Part shown: piece by piece, positions 41,309-49,631 of the stretch | Layout: every line of letters begins with the position of its first letter | Numbering within the stretch: the stretch's first letter is position 1 | From: JAXHUH01 sp034211175 | GTDB lineage: Bacteria; Actinomycetota; Acidimicrobiia; Acidimicrobiales; CAIXPF01 | Reading direction: 5' to 3' | Length of the DNA stretch: 64,000 nt | Assembly (NCBI GenBank): GCA_034211175.1 | Contig: JAXHUH010000301.1 | Coordinates: 1 to 64,000, forward strand | Made by a program: the position numbers and the translations under genes | The notes under the pieces: generated by a model | What the model was told of the DNA's origin: nothing | The model's input: only the letters and a program-made list of their open reading frames with translations | The model's database searches: none

Positions 41309-42532
41309 TCAGGGCGGGAAACCGGGGTGGCCGGGCCACGGGACCATCGGCCAGTCGGGGGAGACGGAGATCTGGAGTCGGGCGAGGTCGCGGTGGCCCG
41401 AGGCCGTCTCGACGGTGACCTCGACGGTGTGGTTCCCCATCGGGAAGGCGTGGGTGAAGGTCGCCGCCGCCGGGTCCCACGGCACGGTCGACGTGGCGCC
41501 GTCGCTCGTCTCCCACGTGAGCGACACGATCGGGTCCGCGGCGTCCACGGGGGACGACTGGCCGGCGTCGAACGTCACGGGGACACCGGCGGTGCCCTCG
41601 TCGGGGCCGCTGATCCGGGCATCCGGCGCCGCCGGGTCGGCCTCGACCGTCACCTCGAACGTCTCCCGGTCGGAGAGGCCCTCGCCGTCGGACACGCCGA
41701 ACGAGACCTCGTAGGTGCCGGGCTCGGTGTAGACGTGGTCGAACACCTCGGACTCGTGGCTCGTCTCGACGAACCCGTCGCCCCAGACGATCAACCGGTC
41801 GGTCAAGGCGATGTCGTCCGACGAGCACGAGGAGTCGACCACGATCTCCCCGTACCCCACGACGTGCGTCCGGTTGACCTCGATGCACGCGATCGGGGAC
41901 GTCAGCCGGTTGCGCATGCAGGCCACCAGGAAGAGGCCGGCGGCGTGGCGGTCCCCGAGGATCGGCTCGAAGCGGGCGTCGGACGTGCCGCTGGTGCACT
42001 GTCGGTAGGCGCCGTCGGCCACGGTCAGCGTCACCTCGGTCGCATCGAGCCGATCAGCCGGGTCGCAGGTGCCGTCGCCCGGCCCGTCGTAGAGCGTGGC
42101 GGTGAACGTCAGCACGGCGGTGCCCTCGTCGTCGGCCGACATCGTCATCGGGTGGAGGCAGGCGCGCACGTCCTCGCCGCAGCTCGCGCTCACCCAGCTG
42201 GTGTCGACCGAGGACGGCCGGCCGGGCGAGAAGTAGCCGAGGCGGACGGTGTCGCCGTCGCGCTCGATGAGGTCCAGGGTCAGGCCGTGATCGACGTCGA
42301 CCACGAACTGGCCGCCGACCATGCACGGCCCGCCGACATCGTCGCCGGCCGTGAGCGCCATCACCACGTCGACCACGATGCGCTGGATGACCCACGGGAT
42401 GGCGGCCGTCGCCGGCCGCACCGCCTCGGGCTCGTGGGCCCCGACCGAGGTGACCGGGACCAACACCCAGGCGAGCGCCGCCACCCCGATGACCAACCCT
42501 CGTACGAGACGTCCGGTTCCGCGTGGTCGCAT
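41309..42532 (-). CDS. secreted PKD-domain protein
   Basis: A 407-residue exported protein: signal peptide about 1-32 (hydrophobic LVRGLVIGVAALAWVLVPVTSVGA-HE). The N-terminal 210 residues hold an unrecognised domain with several Cys (CMVGG, CGEDVRACLHP, CDPAD, QCTS, ACMRN), likely disulphide-bonded. Two PKD domains follow (with VYTEPGTYEVSFGVSDG and FTHAFPMGNHTVEVTVE). These are surface adhesion or carbohydrate-contact modules. No anchor is visible. It follows a DUF2207 gene on the same strand 84 bases downstream, perhaps co-transcribed. Confidence 0.85.
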   Translation of the reverse strand: MRPRGTGRLVRGLVIGVAALAWVLVPVTSVGAHEPEAVRPATAAIPWVIQRIVVDVVMALTAGDDVGGPCMVGGQFVVDVDHGLTLDLIERDGDTVRLGYFSPGRPSSVDTSWVSASCGEDVRACLHPMTMSADDEGTAVLTFTATLYDGPGDGTCDPADRLDATEVTLTVADGAYRQCTSGTSDARFEPILGDRHAAGLFLVACMRNRLTSPIACIEVNRTHVVGYGEIVVDSSCSSDDIALTDRLIVWGDGFVETSHESEVFDHVYTEPGTYEVSFGVSDGEGLSDRETFEVTVEADPAAPDARISGPDEGTAGVPVTFDAGQSSPVDAADPIVSLTWETSDGATSTVPWDPAAATFTHAFPMGNHTVEVTVETASGHRDLARLQISVSPDWPMVPWPGHPGFPP

Positions 42533-42616
42533 GTCCGCACCCCCGGATCGAACCGTACCGCCGGTGCTGGTCCGTCGCCGCCCGCGACCCTCGCCCGATC
42601 GCGCCGAACACCCGGC

Positions 42617-44617
42617 TCACCACGAGCCTCCGCCCCCTCCACCGCCCCCTCCACCGCCCCCTCCGCCACCGTCTCCGCCGCCGCCGAAGAAGCCGCCGGC
42701 CCCGGCCCCGGCCCCGGTCCCGAAGCGGGAGCGTCTCCTCGACGTGCCGAGCGCGCCGCGCACCGATGAGGGGACGCCGGCGAGCGCGGCGACCAGCTCC
42801 GGGCGCGTCGGCTCCAGCGGCCCGAGCGCGTAGCGAATCGACGAGCCCGAGGCCGCGATCCACGCGGCGAGGCGCGCGACCTCGGCGTCGTCGTCGGGCA
42901 GCCCCGGCTCCGTGTCGGAGTGCTGGAGCCCGCGGCCCAGGCGGAACTTCTCGAAGCCGGTCACGTCGAGCCACACGGCGTTGCCCTCCGGCGTGCGCTT
43001 CGCGAGGTGGTCCCACGATGCCAGCGCGACCATGACGACGCCGACCAGTGCCCCGGTCGCCACCGACGCGGCGACGGTGGCGACGCCCAAGGAGGCATCG
43101 GGGCCGACGAGGAGCCACGTCCACGACGTGAGCCCGCCCAGGATCGCGACCGCGACGGCCGTGAACAGGACCAGCCGGACGCGGTAGGTGGTGAACAGGC
43201 CGGAGCCGCGCTTCCACTTGCGCACCTGACGGTTGAGGTGGCGTTGCGCGAACCGTCCCCGCTCGTCGCCGTCGCTCGACAGGGTCACGGTGTCGGCGCC
43301 GGCGAAGAGCGCATCGCTGACGGGCGAGGCGGGTGTGGCGGCGGTGCGGGCGAAGGTGACCACGTCATCGCGGGCGTGCACGAGGATCGTGCCGTCGGCG
43401 ACGCGCTCGAGGATCCAACTCGAGAGGAGCTCTCGTCGGTCGAGCACGGCAACGCCCTGCACGGGCGTGAGCCCGATCGGCGGGTGCGCCCGCGGCGTGG
43501 CCAGGGCACGGAGCTCTCGCTGCCGTACTCGCCGGACAGCCGTACGACGAGGACCCGGGTGCGGCCGGGGTGCATCCCTTCTGTCGTCGACGACCGGTTC
43601 GCCTTCGAACCGCGCCAGGGCGAGGTGGTATGCGACGCCGACACCGATGACGGCGGCCAGAGCGATCGCCGCTGCCGCGAAGGCGTGCCACTCCGGGTGC
43701 GCCGGGTCCTCGGGTGGAGGTGCTGGCGCTGGGGTTGCGGCCAACGCGTCGACGTCGTCGTCGATCCGCGGGCCGAGTGTCGCCTGGATGGCGATGGCGT
43801 CGCCCGGTTCCACCGCGCGGGCCTCGAGCCGGGCCCGGTTCGGCGCCGGCGTGGACACCACGTCGCACGGCGGCCCGGTGATCGACGGCGGCGGATCGAA
43901 GCCCGGACCTTGGTCGGGGCGGTCGGAGGACCGGTACCTGACCGAGCAGATGAGGTCGGAGAGCTCGTAGGCGGAGACGAGGTCGACCGACGCGTCCTCG
44001 ACAGGAACCGACCAATCGTTGGGGGACAGCGAGAGGACCAGACGGTCGCGTTCGTCGGCCGGAGCGAAGATGACGTCGACGAGCCGGTAGTCGAACGTGT
44101 AGCGCCGGGTGTCATCGATCTCCACGGCTGGGTCACCGACCGTGATCGTCACCACGTCGCCGAAGCGGTCGTTGCCGAAGTAGCGCTCGTCGACCTCGTA
44201 GTCGGCGTCGTCCGGAGCATCGGGCGACGACACGGTCACGAGCTCCTCCGGCGGCGTCGGGGCGCCTCGATCGAGGGTGAATCGCCGGAAGGTGCGCCAG
44301 ATGCCGTGGCGATCATCGCTGGTGCCGAAGTCGTAGTCGACCGTCTCGCTCACCGAGGCGGTCCGGTCCTCCTCGAGCACGACGGAGGTGTGGAGCGACT
44401 CGATCGCCTCGGGTTCGACGACCGTGGCGTTCCACAGCAGGTACGCGGCGACCGGTGGCACAACGACGAGCCACCACCAACCCCGGGGTTGTGGCAGCCG
44501 CGGCGATGTCCGGGAGCGGCCCGGGCCTGCGCCGCCGTCGGTCGGCCCGGCCGGTGAGCGTCGACCGCCGCCAGATCGGTCGTCGGTCGCATCAGGTGCG
44601 GCGTTGGCGTCGCCCAT
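42617..44617 (-). CDS. DUF2207 membrane protein with poly-Gly tail
   Basis: A 666-residue membrane protein. After a cytoplasmic Pro-rich start there is a helix (about 47-65), then a long extracellular DUF2207 domain (from SLHTSVVLEEDRTASVSETVDYDFGTSDDRHGIWR to about 295), a helix at about 315-335, a cytoplasmic part, two more helices (about 490-530), and a C-terminus of GGFFGGGGDGGGG type that ends in SW. This layout is the standard DUF2207 architecture; its function is unknown. Confidence 0.9.
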   Translation of the reverse strand: MGDANAAPDATDDRSGGGRRSPAGPTDGGAGPGRSRTSPRLPQPRGWWWLVVVPPVAAYLLWNATVVEPEAIESLHTSVVLEEDRTASVSETVDYDFGTSDDRHGIWRTFRRFTLDRGAPTPPEELVTVSSPDAPDDADYEVDERYFGNDRFGDVVTITVGDPAVEIDDTRRYTFDYRLVDVIFAPADERDRLVLSLSPNDWSVPVEDASVDLVSAYELSDLICSVRYRSSDRPDQGPGFDPPPSITGPPCDVVSTPAPNRARLEARAVEPGDAIAIQATLGPRIDDDVDALAATPAPAPPPEDPAHPEWHAFAAAAIALAAVIGVGVAYHLALARFEGEPVVDDRRDAPRPHPGPRRTAVRRVRQRELRALATPRAHPPIGLTPVQGVAVLDRRELLSSWILERVADGTILVHARDDVVTFARTAATPASPVSDALFAGADTVTLSSDGDERGRFAQRHLNRQVRKWKRGSGLFTTYRVRLVLFTAVAVAILGGLTSWTWLLVGPDASLGVATVAASVATGALVGVVMVALASWDHLAKRTPEGNAVWLDVTGFEKFRLGRGLQHSDTEPGLPDDDAEVARLAAWIAASGSSIRYALGPLEPTRPELVAALAGVPSSVRGALGTSRRRSRFGTGAGAGAGGFFGGGGDGGGGGGGGGGGGGGGSW

Positions 44618-44843
44618 GTCGTTGATGCTCCCACCACCCGACCCGCCCGCGTCGACCGTCCGGCGGTCGTTCAGGACGCGAGCCCGAGACCGTGCCCGTG
44701 CTGGCGCTCGCGGCGTGCCTGACGCGATCCGGCTCGGCTGGGCATCGGCTCCGGCGAGGGCCGCCTGATCCGACGCCGGGGCGATCTTGACCTTGCGTCA
44801 GGGGGTGTGGGCACGCTCATTGGGCGTGAACGCGGTCACCGAT

Positions 44844-44855
44844 GGTAAATTGTAG
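44844..44855. promoter_or_regulatory. leaderless promoter and possible operator of the GntR gene
   Basis: ggtaaattgtag: the -10-like TAAATT (44846-44851) is six bases before ATG 44858, and the ATTGT half-site is shared with the two other promoters of the catabolic island. Confidence 0.55.
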
Positions 44856-44857
44856 GC

Positions 44858-45505
44858 ATGAAGCTGGGAGAGCGGCCGACGCTGCGCGACGAGATCGCCG
44901 ACGAGCTCCGGCGGCGCATCCTCGCCGGCGAGCTCTCCGGGGGGCAGCGCCTCGCCGAGGTCGCGCTCTCCGAGGAGCTCGGTGTCTCCCGCATCTCGCT
45001 GCGCGAAGCGTTCCGCGTCCTGGAAGCCGAGATGCTGGTCGAGTGGCTGCCCCGGCGCGGGGTCCGGGTGATCGAACCCGACCCGGCCGAGCTCGGCGTC
45101 GTCGAGGACGTGCGGATGGAGCTCGAGCTGTACGCGCTGAGCCTCGCCGGTGAGCGCCTCGACGACGACTGGCGCGCTCGCCTGGAGCAGTTCATCGAGG
45201 ACGGCAACCGGGCGAGCGAGGCCGGCGACGTCGCCGAGCTGGCCGCGGCGAACCGCCGGTTCCACGAGCTGCTCGCGGAGAGCTGCGGCTCGCCGGTGCT
45301 CCAGCAGCTCCTGCGCACGATCCGCCAGCGGTCGCGCCAGTTCCAGCCGAGCGGAGACGACGGGCGCGTCCAGGAATCGTGGGACGACCACGCCGAGATC
45401 GTGTCGTCGCTCCTGCGCTCGGACGTCGGCGGTGCACAGCGCCGCATGCGGATCCACCTGACCCAGCACCGCAACGAGTCGCTGGCGTCCTTCGACGTCA
45501 GCTGA
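44858..45505 (+). CDS. GntR/FCD-family regulator of the catabolic island
   Basis: A 215-residue regulator. The winged helix (RDEIADELRRRILAGELSGGQRLAEVALSEELGVSRISLREAFRVLE) is followed by an FCD ligand-binding domain with the metal-site His pattern (FHELLAES, DDHAEIVSSLL, MRIHLTQH). Such regulators usually repress catabolic operons until a carboxylate ligand binds. Its 3' end overlaps the convergent gamma-glutamyltransferase-like gene by eight bases. Sites with the same ATTGT/ACAAT half-site occur at its own promoter and at the two promoters of the island. Confidence 0.92.
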   Translation: MKLGERPTLRDEIADELRRRILAGELSGGQRLAEVALSEELGVSRISLREAFRVLEAEMLVEWLPRRGVRVIEPDPAELGVVEDVRMELELYALSLAGERLDDDWRARLEQFIEDGNRASEAGDVAELAAANRRFHELLAESCGSPVLQQLLRTIRQRSRQFQPSGDDGRVQESWDDHAEIVSSLLRSDVGGAQRRMRIHLTQHRNESLASFDVS

Positions 45506-46817
45506 TCGCGCCGGTCCGCACCGGCAGCCGGCCGTCGCCGACGGCCACGGCCGCTCCCGGGCGCCCACCGGTGACGATGGTGACCCCGGCCCGCAGGCGC
45601 CCGACGACCTGATCGGCCCACGCCGGCACCCGCCCGTCCGGCGGCACCTCCGCCTTGATCGACCCGTCGGGACGCACCTCGAACATCGGCCGGGCCGCCA
45701 CCTCCTCCGGTGCCCCGCCCCGGGCGAGGTGGGCGACGAGCTGGGTGTGCCATCCGATCACGTCGATGCCGGCCGGCGTGGACCCGACGTGGACGCCACG
45801 CTCGGACTCGACCGCCCAGACGGCCACACCCATCGACGGGAGCCCCCCGGGCCCGGCGGCCGAGCGCGTGCGGTCGCTCAGCACGAGGTCGAGGCCCGGC
45901 ACGACGACGCCACTGCCGTACATGGGGCTGCCGTTCGAGATCGCGACCACCACCGCCGTGTCGTCGCCGTCGACGGCGCCGACCACCGACGTCCCGGTGG
46001 TGGTCCGCACCGGGCGCAGGTCGCGCACGGCATCGACGAGCGACGACCCGGCGGCCCGCTCGACCGCGGCGGCGACGGTCGGCCCCGCCGTCGGTGCCGG
46101 ACTGAACCAGGTCGTCGTAGTCCCGGCGGCGGTGCCCCGCAGCGCGGGCGCCCACTCGACGTGCACGTCGGTCGGGTCCCGCTCGCCGCCGCCCGGTTCG
46201 ACCTCCGCCATCCGTGCCGAGACCGCGGCGGCGAGGTCGGGCTCGGCGAAGAGCCCGGCGCCAGCCGCTGCGAACCGCTCGATCAGCTCGGCCATGCCCG
46301 CCAGCACGACCCGATCGCCGACACGGTGCGGGCCGTCGGCAGGTGTGTAGGCCGAGCCGCCGGGCTGGTTGGCCCGCAGGCGGTCGCGGGCGTCATGGGT
46401 CAGCGTCGCCATGATCGGGTGCCACGCCGCGCCTCGGCGGGCGAGCGCCACGGCGGGGGCGCACAGCGCGTCGAGCCCGAGTCGGCCCCGGTCGGCGAGC
46501 ACGGCAAGACCCGACGCCGCCGCCGGGTTCGCCAGGCCGGACGGCGTCGCCGGTGCCCGACCCAGGGCGACCAGGCTCGCCGGCTCCCGGCCCGCTTCGA
46601 CGACGAGCGCCGCCACGTCGCCCGCCAGCCCGCACTTGGCCGGCAGGCCGACCATGTCGACGAGGGCGGCGGCGACCACGGCGTCGAAGGCGTTGCCGCC
46701 GGCCCGCAGCGCCTCGAGCGCGGCGTCCACGCCCTCGCCGGTGCCCGCCGCGACCGCCGCCTCACCCTCGGATCGGCTCGCGGGCGACTGGTCGAGCGGA
46801 ACATCGGGATGCCACAT
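45498..46817 (-). CDS. gamma-glutamyltransferase-fold hydrolase (first of two)
   Basis: A 439-residue Ntn-hydrolase of the GGT family. N-terminal EALRAGGNAFDAVVAAALVDMVGLPAKCGLAGD matches the GGNAVDAAVA motif; TTGTSVVGAVDGDD corresponds to the TTHFSVVD segment whose first Thr is the autoprocessing nucleophile, and GSGVVVPGLDLVLSDR and GSTPAGIDVIGW follow. It is shorter than canonical GGT (about 550) and lacks a signal peptide. The shared LPxKCGLA motif links it to the second GGT-like gene (58904). ATG 46817 is read from a leaderless divergent promoter. Probably cleaves an amide or gamma-glutamyl bond in the imported compound. Confidence 0.85.
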   Translation of the reverse strand: MWHPDVPLDQSPASRSEGEAAVAAGTGEGVDAALEALRAGGNAFDAVVAAALVDMVGLPAKCGLAGDVAALVVEAGREPASLVALGRAPATPSGLANPAAASGLAVLADRGRLGLDALCAPAVALARRGAAWHPIMATLTHDARDRLRANQPGGSAYTPADGPHRVGDRVVLAGMAELIERFAAAGAGLFAEPDLAAAVSARMAEVEPGGGERDPTDVHVEWAPALRGTAAGTTTTWFSPAPTAGPTVAAAVERAAGSSLVDAVRDLRPVRTTTGTSVVGAVDGDDTAVVVAISNGSPMYGSGVVVPGLDLVLSDRTRSAAGPGGLPSMGVAVWAVESERGVHVGSTPAGIDVIGWHTQLVAHLARGGAPEEVAARPMFEVRPDGSIKAEVPPDGRVPAWADQVVGRLRAGVTIVTGGRPGAAVAVGDGRLPVRTGAIS

Positions 46818-46822
46818 CCGAC

Positions 46823-46836
46823 CTACGATAAACAAT
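46823..46836. promoter_or_regulatory. symmetric bidirectional -10 with operator half-site
   Basis: TACGATA at 46824-46830 reads as a -10 on both strands (TACGAT forward, TATCGT reverse). Seven bases separate each from its start codon: GTG 46837 on the plus strand and ATG 46817 on the minus strand, so both mRNAs would be leaderless. The sequence ctacgataaacaat (46823-46836) shares 12 of 14 bases with 47963-47976. Confidence 0.75.
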
Positions 46837-47880
46837 GTGCATATCGAGCCCGGAACCCCGTTGGAGCGCCGCTACTGGGGTGAGGTCGAGCGCCGCCTCG
46901 CCCCCGGGCTCGTCGACTACCTCATCGGCCAGCAGCCGGACGTGAACCAGCGCGACTACGCAGGGGTGCGGATCGTGCCGACCGCGCTGGCCGGCCACGC
47001 CGAGGTCGGCGTCGATCACGCGGTCCTCGGGCGCCCGGGTGGTGGGCCGCTGATCATCGGCCCGTTCGCCGGCGACCGGCTCTTCGGCGAGCGGTGCCTC
47101 CTCGACCTCGCGGTGGCCGCCCGCGAGGTCGACGTGCCGCTGTGCGTGTCGGAGATGAGCGTGACCCCGCTGGCGCAACTCGTGGCCGAGGCCCCGGAGT
47201 GCTGGCTGCAGATCCGGGCCGCCGGGCCCTTCGACGACGTGGCCGCCCTCGCCCGTCGCGCCATCGACGAGGGTGTGGGGACGATCGTGCTGAGCGTGCA
47301 GGCCGTCGCGCCGCTCGGGCCGCTGCCGCCCGGGGTCGGCTACCCGGTCGACGACTCGATCGACGCGATCGGCGAGGGGACGATCGGCTCACCGTCCGGC
47401 GTGCGGCGGGCGTTCGCCCTGCCCCAGTGGGGCTGGGACGGGCTCGAGCGCCTCACCGGTGTCGTGCGCGACGGCGGCGGGCGGATGGTGGTCAAGGGCC
47501 TCCTGCGGCCCGAGGACGTCCGCCGGGCGGTCGGTGCCGGGGTCGACGCGGTCATGGCGTCCAACACCGGGGGCCGCCACTTCGACCGCCTCGTGTCGGT
47601 GCCGTCGCGCCTGGCCGGGCTCGTCGACGCCGCCGACGGCGTGCCGGTGCTGGCCGATGGCGGGATCCGCCGGGGGGTCGACGTCGCCGCGGCGCTCGGG
47701 CTGGGAGCGCACGCTGCCGTGGTCGTGCGGCCGCTCGTCGCCGCGGCTGTCGCCGAGGGCGCAGACGGTGCGGTTGCGCTGCTGCGCTCGTACCTGGGTG
47801 AGCTGCGCCGCGTCTGCGCCGACCTGGGGGTGGCGGCGCCGGCGGAGCTGACCGCCGACGGGTTCGTCGCGCCCGCCTAG
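46837..47880 (+). CDS. FMN-dependent alpha-hydroxyacid dehydrogenase family protein lacking the catalytic His (first of two)
   Basis: A 347-residue TIM-barrel flavoprotein of the lactate dehydrogenase/glycolate oxidase family. The FMN-binding elements are present: Lys in MVVKGLLRPEDV and DGGIRRGVDVAAALGLGAHAAVVVRPL. The active-site motif SNHGGRQLD reads SNTGGRHFD (about residues 244-252): the His that removes the substrate proton is Thr, while the Arg is kept. A different reaction or a different base is implied. Leaderless GTG start at 46837. Confidence 0.85.
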   Translation: MHIEPGTPLERRYWGEVERRLAPGLVDYLIGQQPDVNQRDYAGVRIVPTALAGHAEVGVDHAVLGRPGGGPLIIGPFAGDRLFGERCLLDLAVAAREVDVPLCVSEMSVTPLAQLVAEAPECWLQIRAAGPFDDVAALARRAIDEGVGTIVLSVQAVAPLGPLPPGVGYPVDDSIDAIGEGTIGSPSGVRRAFALPQWGWDGLERLTGVVRDGGGRMVVKGLLRPEDVRRAVGAGVDAVMASNTGGRHFDRLVSVPSRLAGLVDAADGVPVLADGGIRRGVDVAAALGLGAHAAVVVRPLVAAAVAEGADGAVALLRSYLGELRRVCADLGVAAPAELTADGFVAPA

Positions 47881-47962
47881 GCGATCAGGTCGGCACGATT
47901 GCCGGTCTGTAACGGCCGTGTGAACGGGGCCCGAAGCGCTCGGAACCATCACGAGGGTGTGT

Positions 47963-47976
47963 CTACTGTAAACAAT
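47963..47976. promoter_or_regulatory. promoter/operator of the ABC importer operon
   Basis: ctactgtaaacaat matches 46823-46836. TACTGT (47964-47969) can serve as -10, and GAGGAG precedes the start codon 48006. The string tctactg is repeated directly at 47962-47968 and 47976-47982. Reverse complement attgtttacagt is close to the ATTGT-N2-ACAAT pattern of FCD regulators. Confidence 0.65.
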
Positions 47977-48005
47977 CTACTGAACGGCCCGACGAGGAGC
48001 GTCTC

Positions 48006-49631
48006 GTGCCCACCCCCCGTGAACCCCTCCCCGGTCGCCTGCCGGGCACCTACAGCAGGCGAACGATCCTCCGTGGCGCAGCGTCCGCCGCCGGCGCCCT
48101 CTCGTTGGCCCCGCTGCTCGCCGCCTGCGGCGGCGGTGACGACGACGACGCCGCCTCCACCCCGTCCACCCAGGGGTCGACCCCGGGCGCCGCGGCGATG
48201 GGCGGCATCCTCCGCCTCGGGGAGAAGGGCGGCGCCGCGGCGACCGACGGACTCGACCCCCACTTCTTCAGCAACACCCCGGGCATGACCCGCGACACCC
48301 AGATCTACGACAACCTCACGACCTGGGCGCCCGGCGACATCATGAACCTCGAGCTGAAGCTGGCCGAGGAGTTCGAGCCCAACGCCGACGGCACGCTGTG
48401 GACCATCCGGCTCCGCCCGGACATCACCTTCCACCACGGCAAGGACCTGGTCGCCGACGACCTGATCTTCACGCTCCAGCGGATCTGGAACCCGGACAAC
48501 CCGGGCACGCAGGCCTCGACCGACGTCGTCGACGCCGCCAACATCCGCCGCATCGACGACCGCACCATCGAGGTCCCGATGACCCGGGGCTACAACGCCT
48601 TCCCGTACCTGTTCACCGGCTCGCTCAGCTCGCTGCTGCCGACCGACTACGACCCGAACGACCCCAAGGGCACCGGCCCGTTCATGCTCGTGAGCTTCGA
48701 GCCGGGCGTCGAGGCCGTGCTCGAGCGCAACCCCGACTACTGGGACGGCGTGCCCAACGTCGACCAGGTCGTCATCAACTACCTCGCCGACGAGACCGCC
48801 CAGGTCAACGCTCTCGTGGCCGGCCAGGTCGACGCGATCAGCGGCCTCAGCATCAGCTCGGTCAACGCGGTCGAGTCCGGCGGCCAGCGGGTGCGGGCGT
48901 CGATCGGCAAGAACGCCCTCGCCTTCCAGATGAACTGCTCGATGGCGCCGTTCGACGACCCGCGCGTGCGCCAGGCCATGCGCCTGATCCCCGACCGCGA
49001 GCAGATGCGGTCGATCCTCTTCGGCGACCTCGGCCGGGTCGGCAACGACCTGATGAGCATCCTCGACCCGATCTACGACCAGGACCGCCCCCAGCGCGAG
49101 CAGGACCTCGACCAGGCCCGGGCCCTGCTGGCCGAGGCCGGGATGAGCGACCTCACCGTCGACCTGCCGACCGCCCCCGTCTACGAGGGCGCCGAGCAGC
49201 TCGCCGAGATCTTCGCCGAGCAGGCCCGCGAGGCCGGCGTGACGATCAACCTCCAGCCGACTCCGGTCGACGAGTACCGCTCGATCGCCCCGACCTCGCC
49301 GCTGTCGCAGATCCGGCTCACGTCGGGCATCTACCTGCAGGCGTCGGTCACCCGCTTCACCCCCGGTGCCGGGCTCAACGTCACCAACTTCGACGACCCC
49401 GAGTACCTCGAGCTGCTCGAGCAGGCATCGGCGTCGGTCGACGAGGAGGAGCGCAACGGGCTCCTCCAGCAGATGATGGACATCGACCACGACCGGGGCC
49501 CCTACATCATCCCGATCATGTCGCCGACCATCGACGGCTACAGCAACGACGTGTCCGGTGACCACAACTCCCCGGCGACCGGCCCGTACGGCAACTACGA
49601 CCTGAAGAACCTCGCGATCGAGGATGAGTAG
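48006..49631 (+). CDS. ABC transporter substrate-binding lipoprotein, oligopeptide family, Tat-exported
   Basis: A 541-residue family-5 solute-binding protein. The N-terminus has a twin-arginine motif SRRTILRG, a hydrophobic stretch and a lipobox LLAACGG, so it is exported folded and lipid-anchored. The mature protein has the DppA/OppA pattern: KLAEEFEPNADGTLWTIRLR, ITFHHGKDLVADDLIFTL, NPDYWDGVPNVDQVVINY. It is the sensor and binding subunit for the next three genes. The ligand is unknown; many members bind peptides, others glycosides or opines. Confidence 0.94.
   Translation: MPTPREPLPGRLPGTYSRRTILRGAASAAGALSLAPLLAACGGGDDDDAASTPSTQGSTPGAAAMGGILRLGEKGGAAATDGLDPHFFSNTPGMTRDTQIYDNLTTWAPGDIMNLELKLAEEFEPNADGTLWTIRLRPDITFHHGKDLVADDLIFTLQRIWNPDNPGTQASTDVVDAANIRRIDDRTIEVPMTRGYNAFPYLFTGSLSSLLPTDYDPNDPKGTGPFMLVSFEPGVEAVLERNPDYWDGVPNVDQVVINYLADETAQVNALVAGQVDAISGLSISSVNAVESGGQRVRASIGKNALAFQMNCSMAPFDDPRVRQAMRLIPDREQMRSILFGDLGRVGNDLMSILDPIYDQDRPQREQDLDQARALLAEAGMSDLTVDLPTAPVYEGAEQLAEIFAEQAREAGVTINLQPTPVDEYRSIAPTSPLSQIRLTSGIYLQASVTRFTPGAGLNVTNFDDPEYLELLEQASASVDEEERNGLLQQMMDIDHDRGPYIIPIMSPTIDGYSNDVSGDHNSPATGPYGNYDLKNLAIEDE

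Noticed and set aside
44791..44803. tgac-N5-gtca repeat before the GntR gene as a second operator
   Set aside because: Too short and too far from the promoter, and unlike the shared ATTGT half-site.
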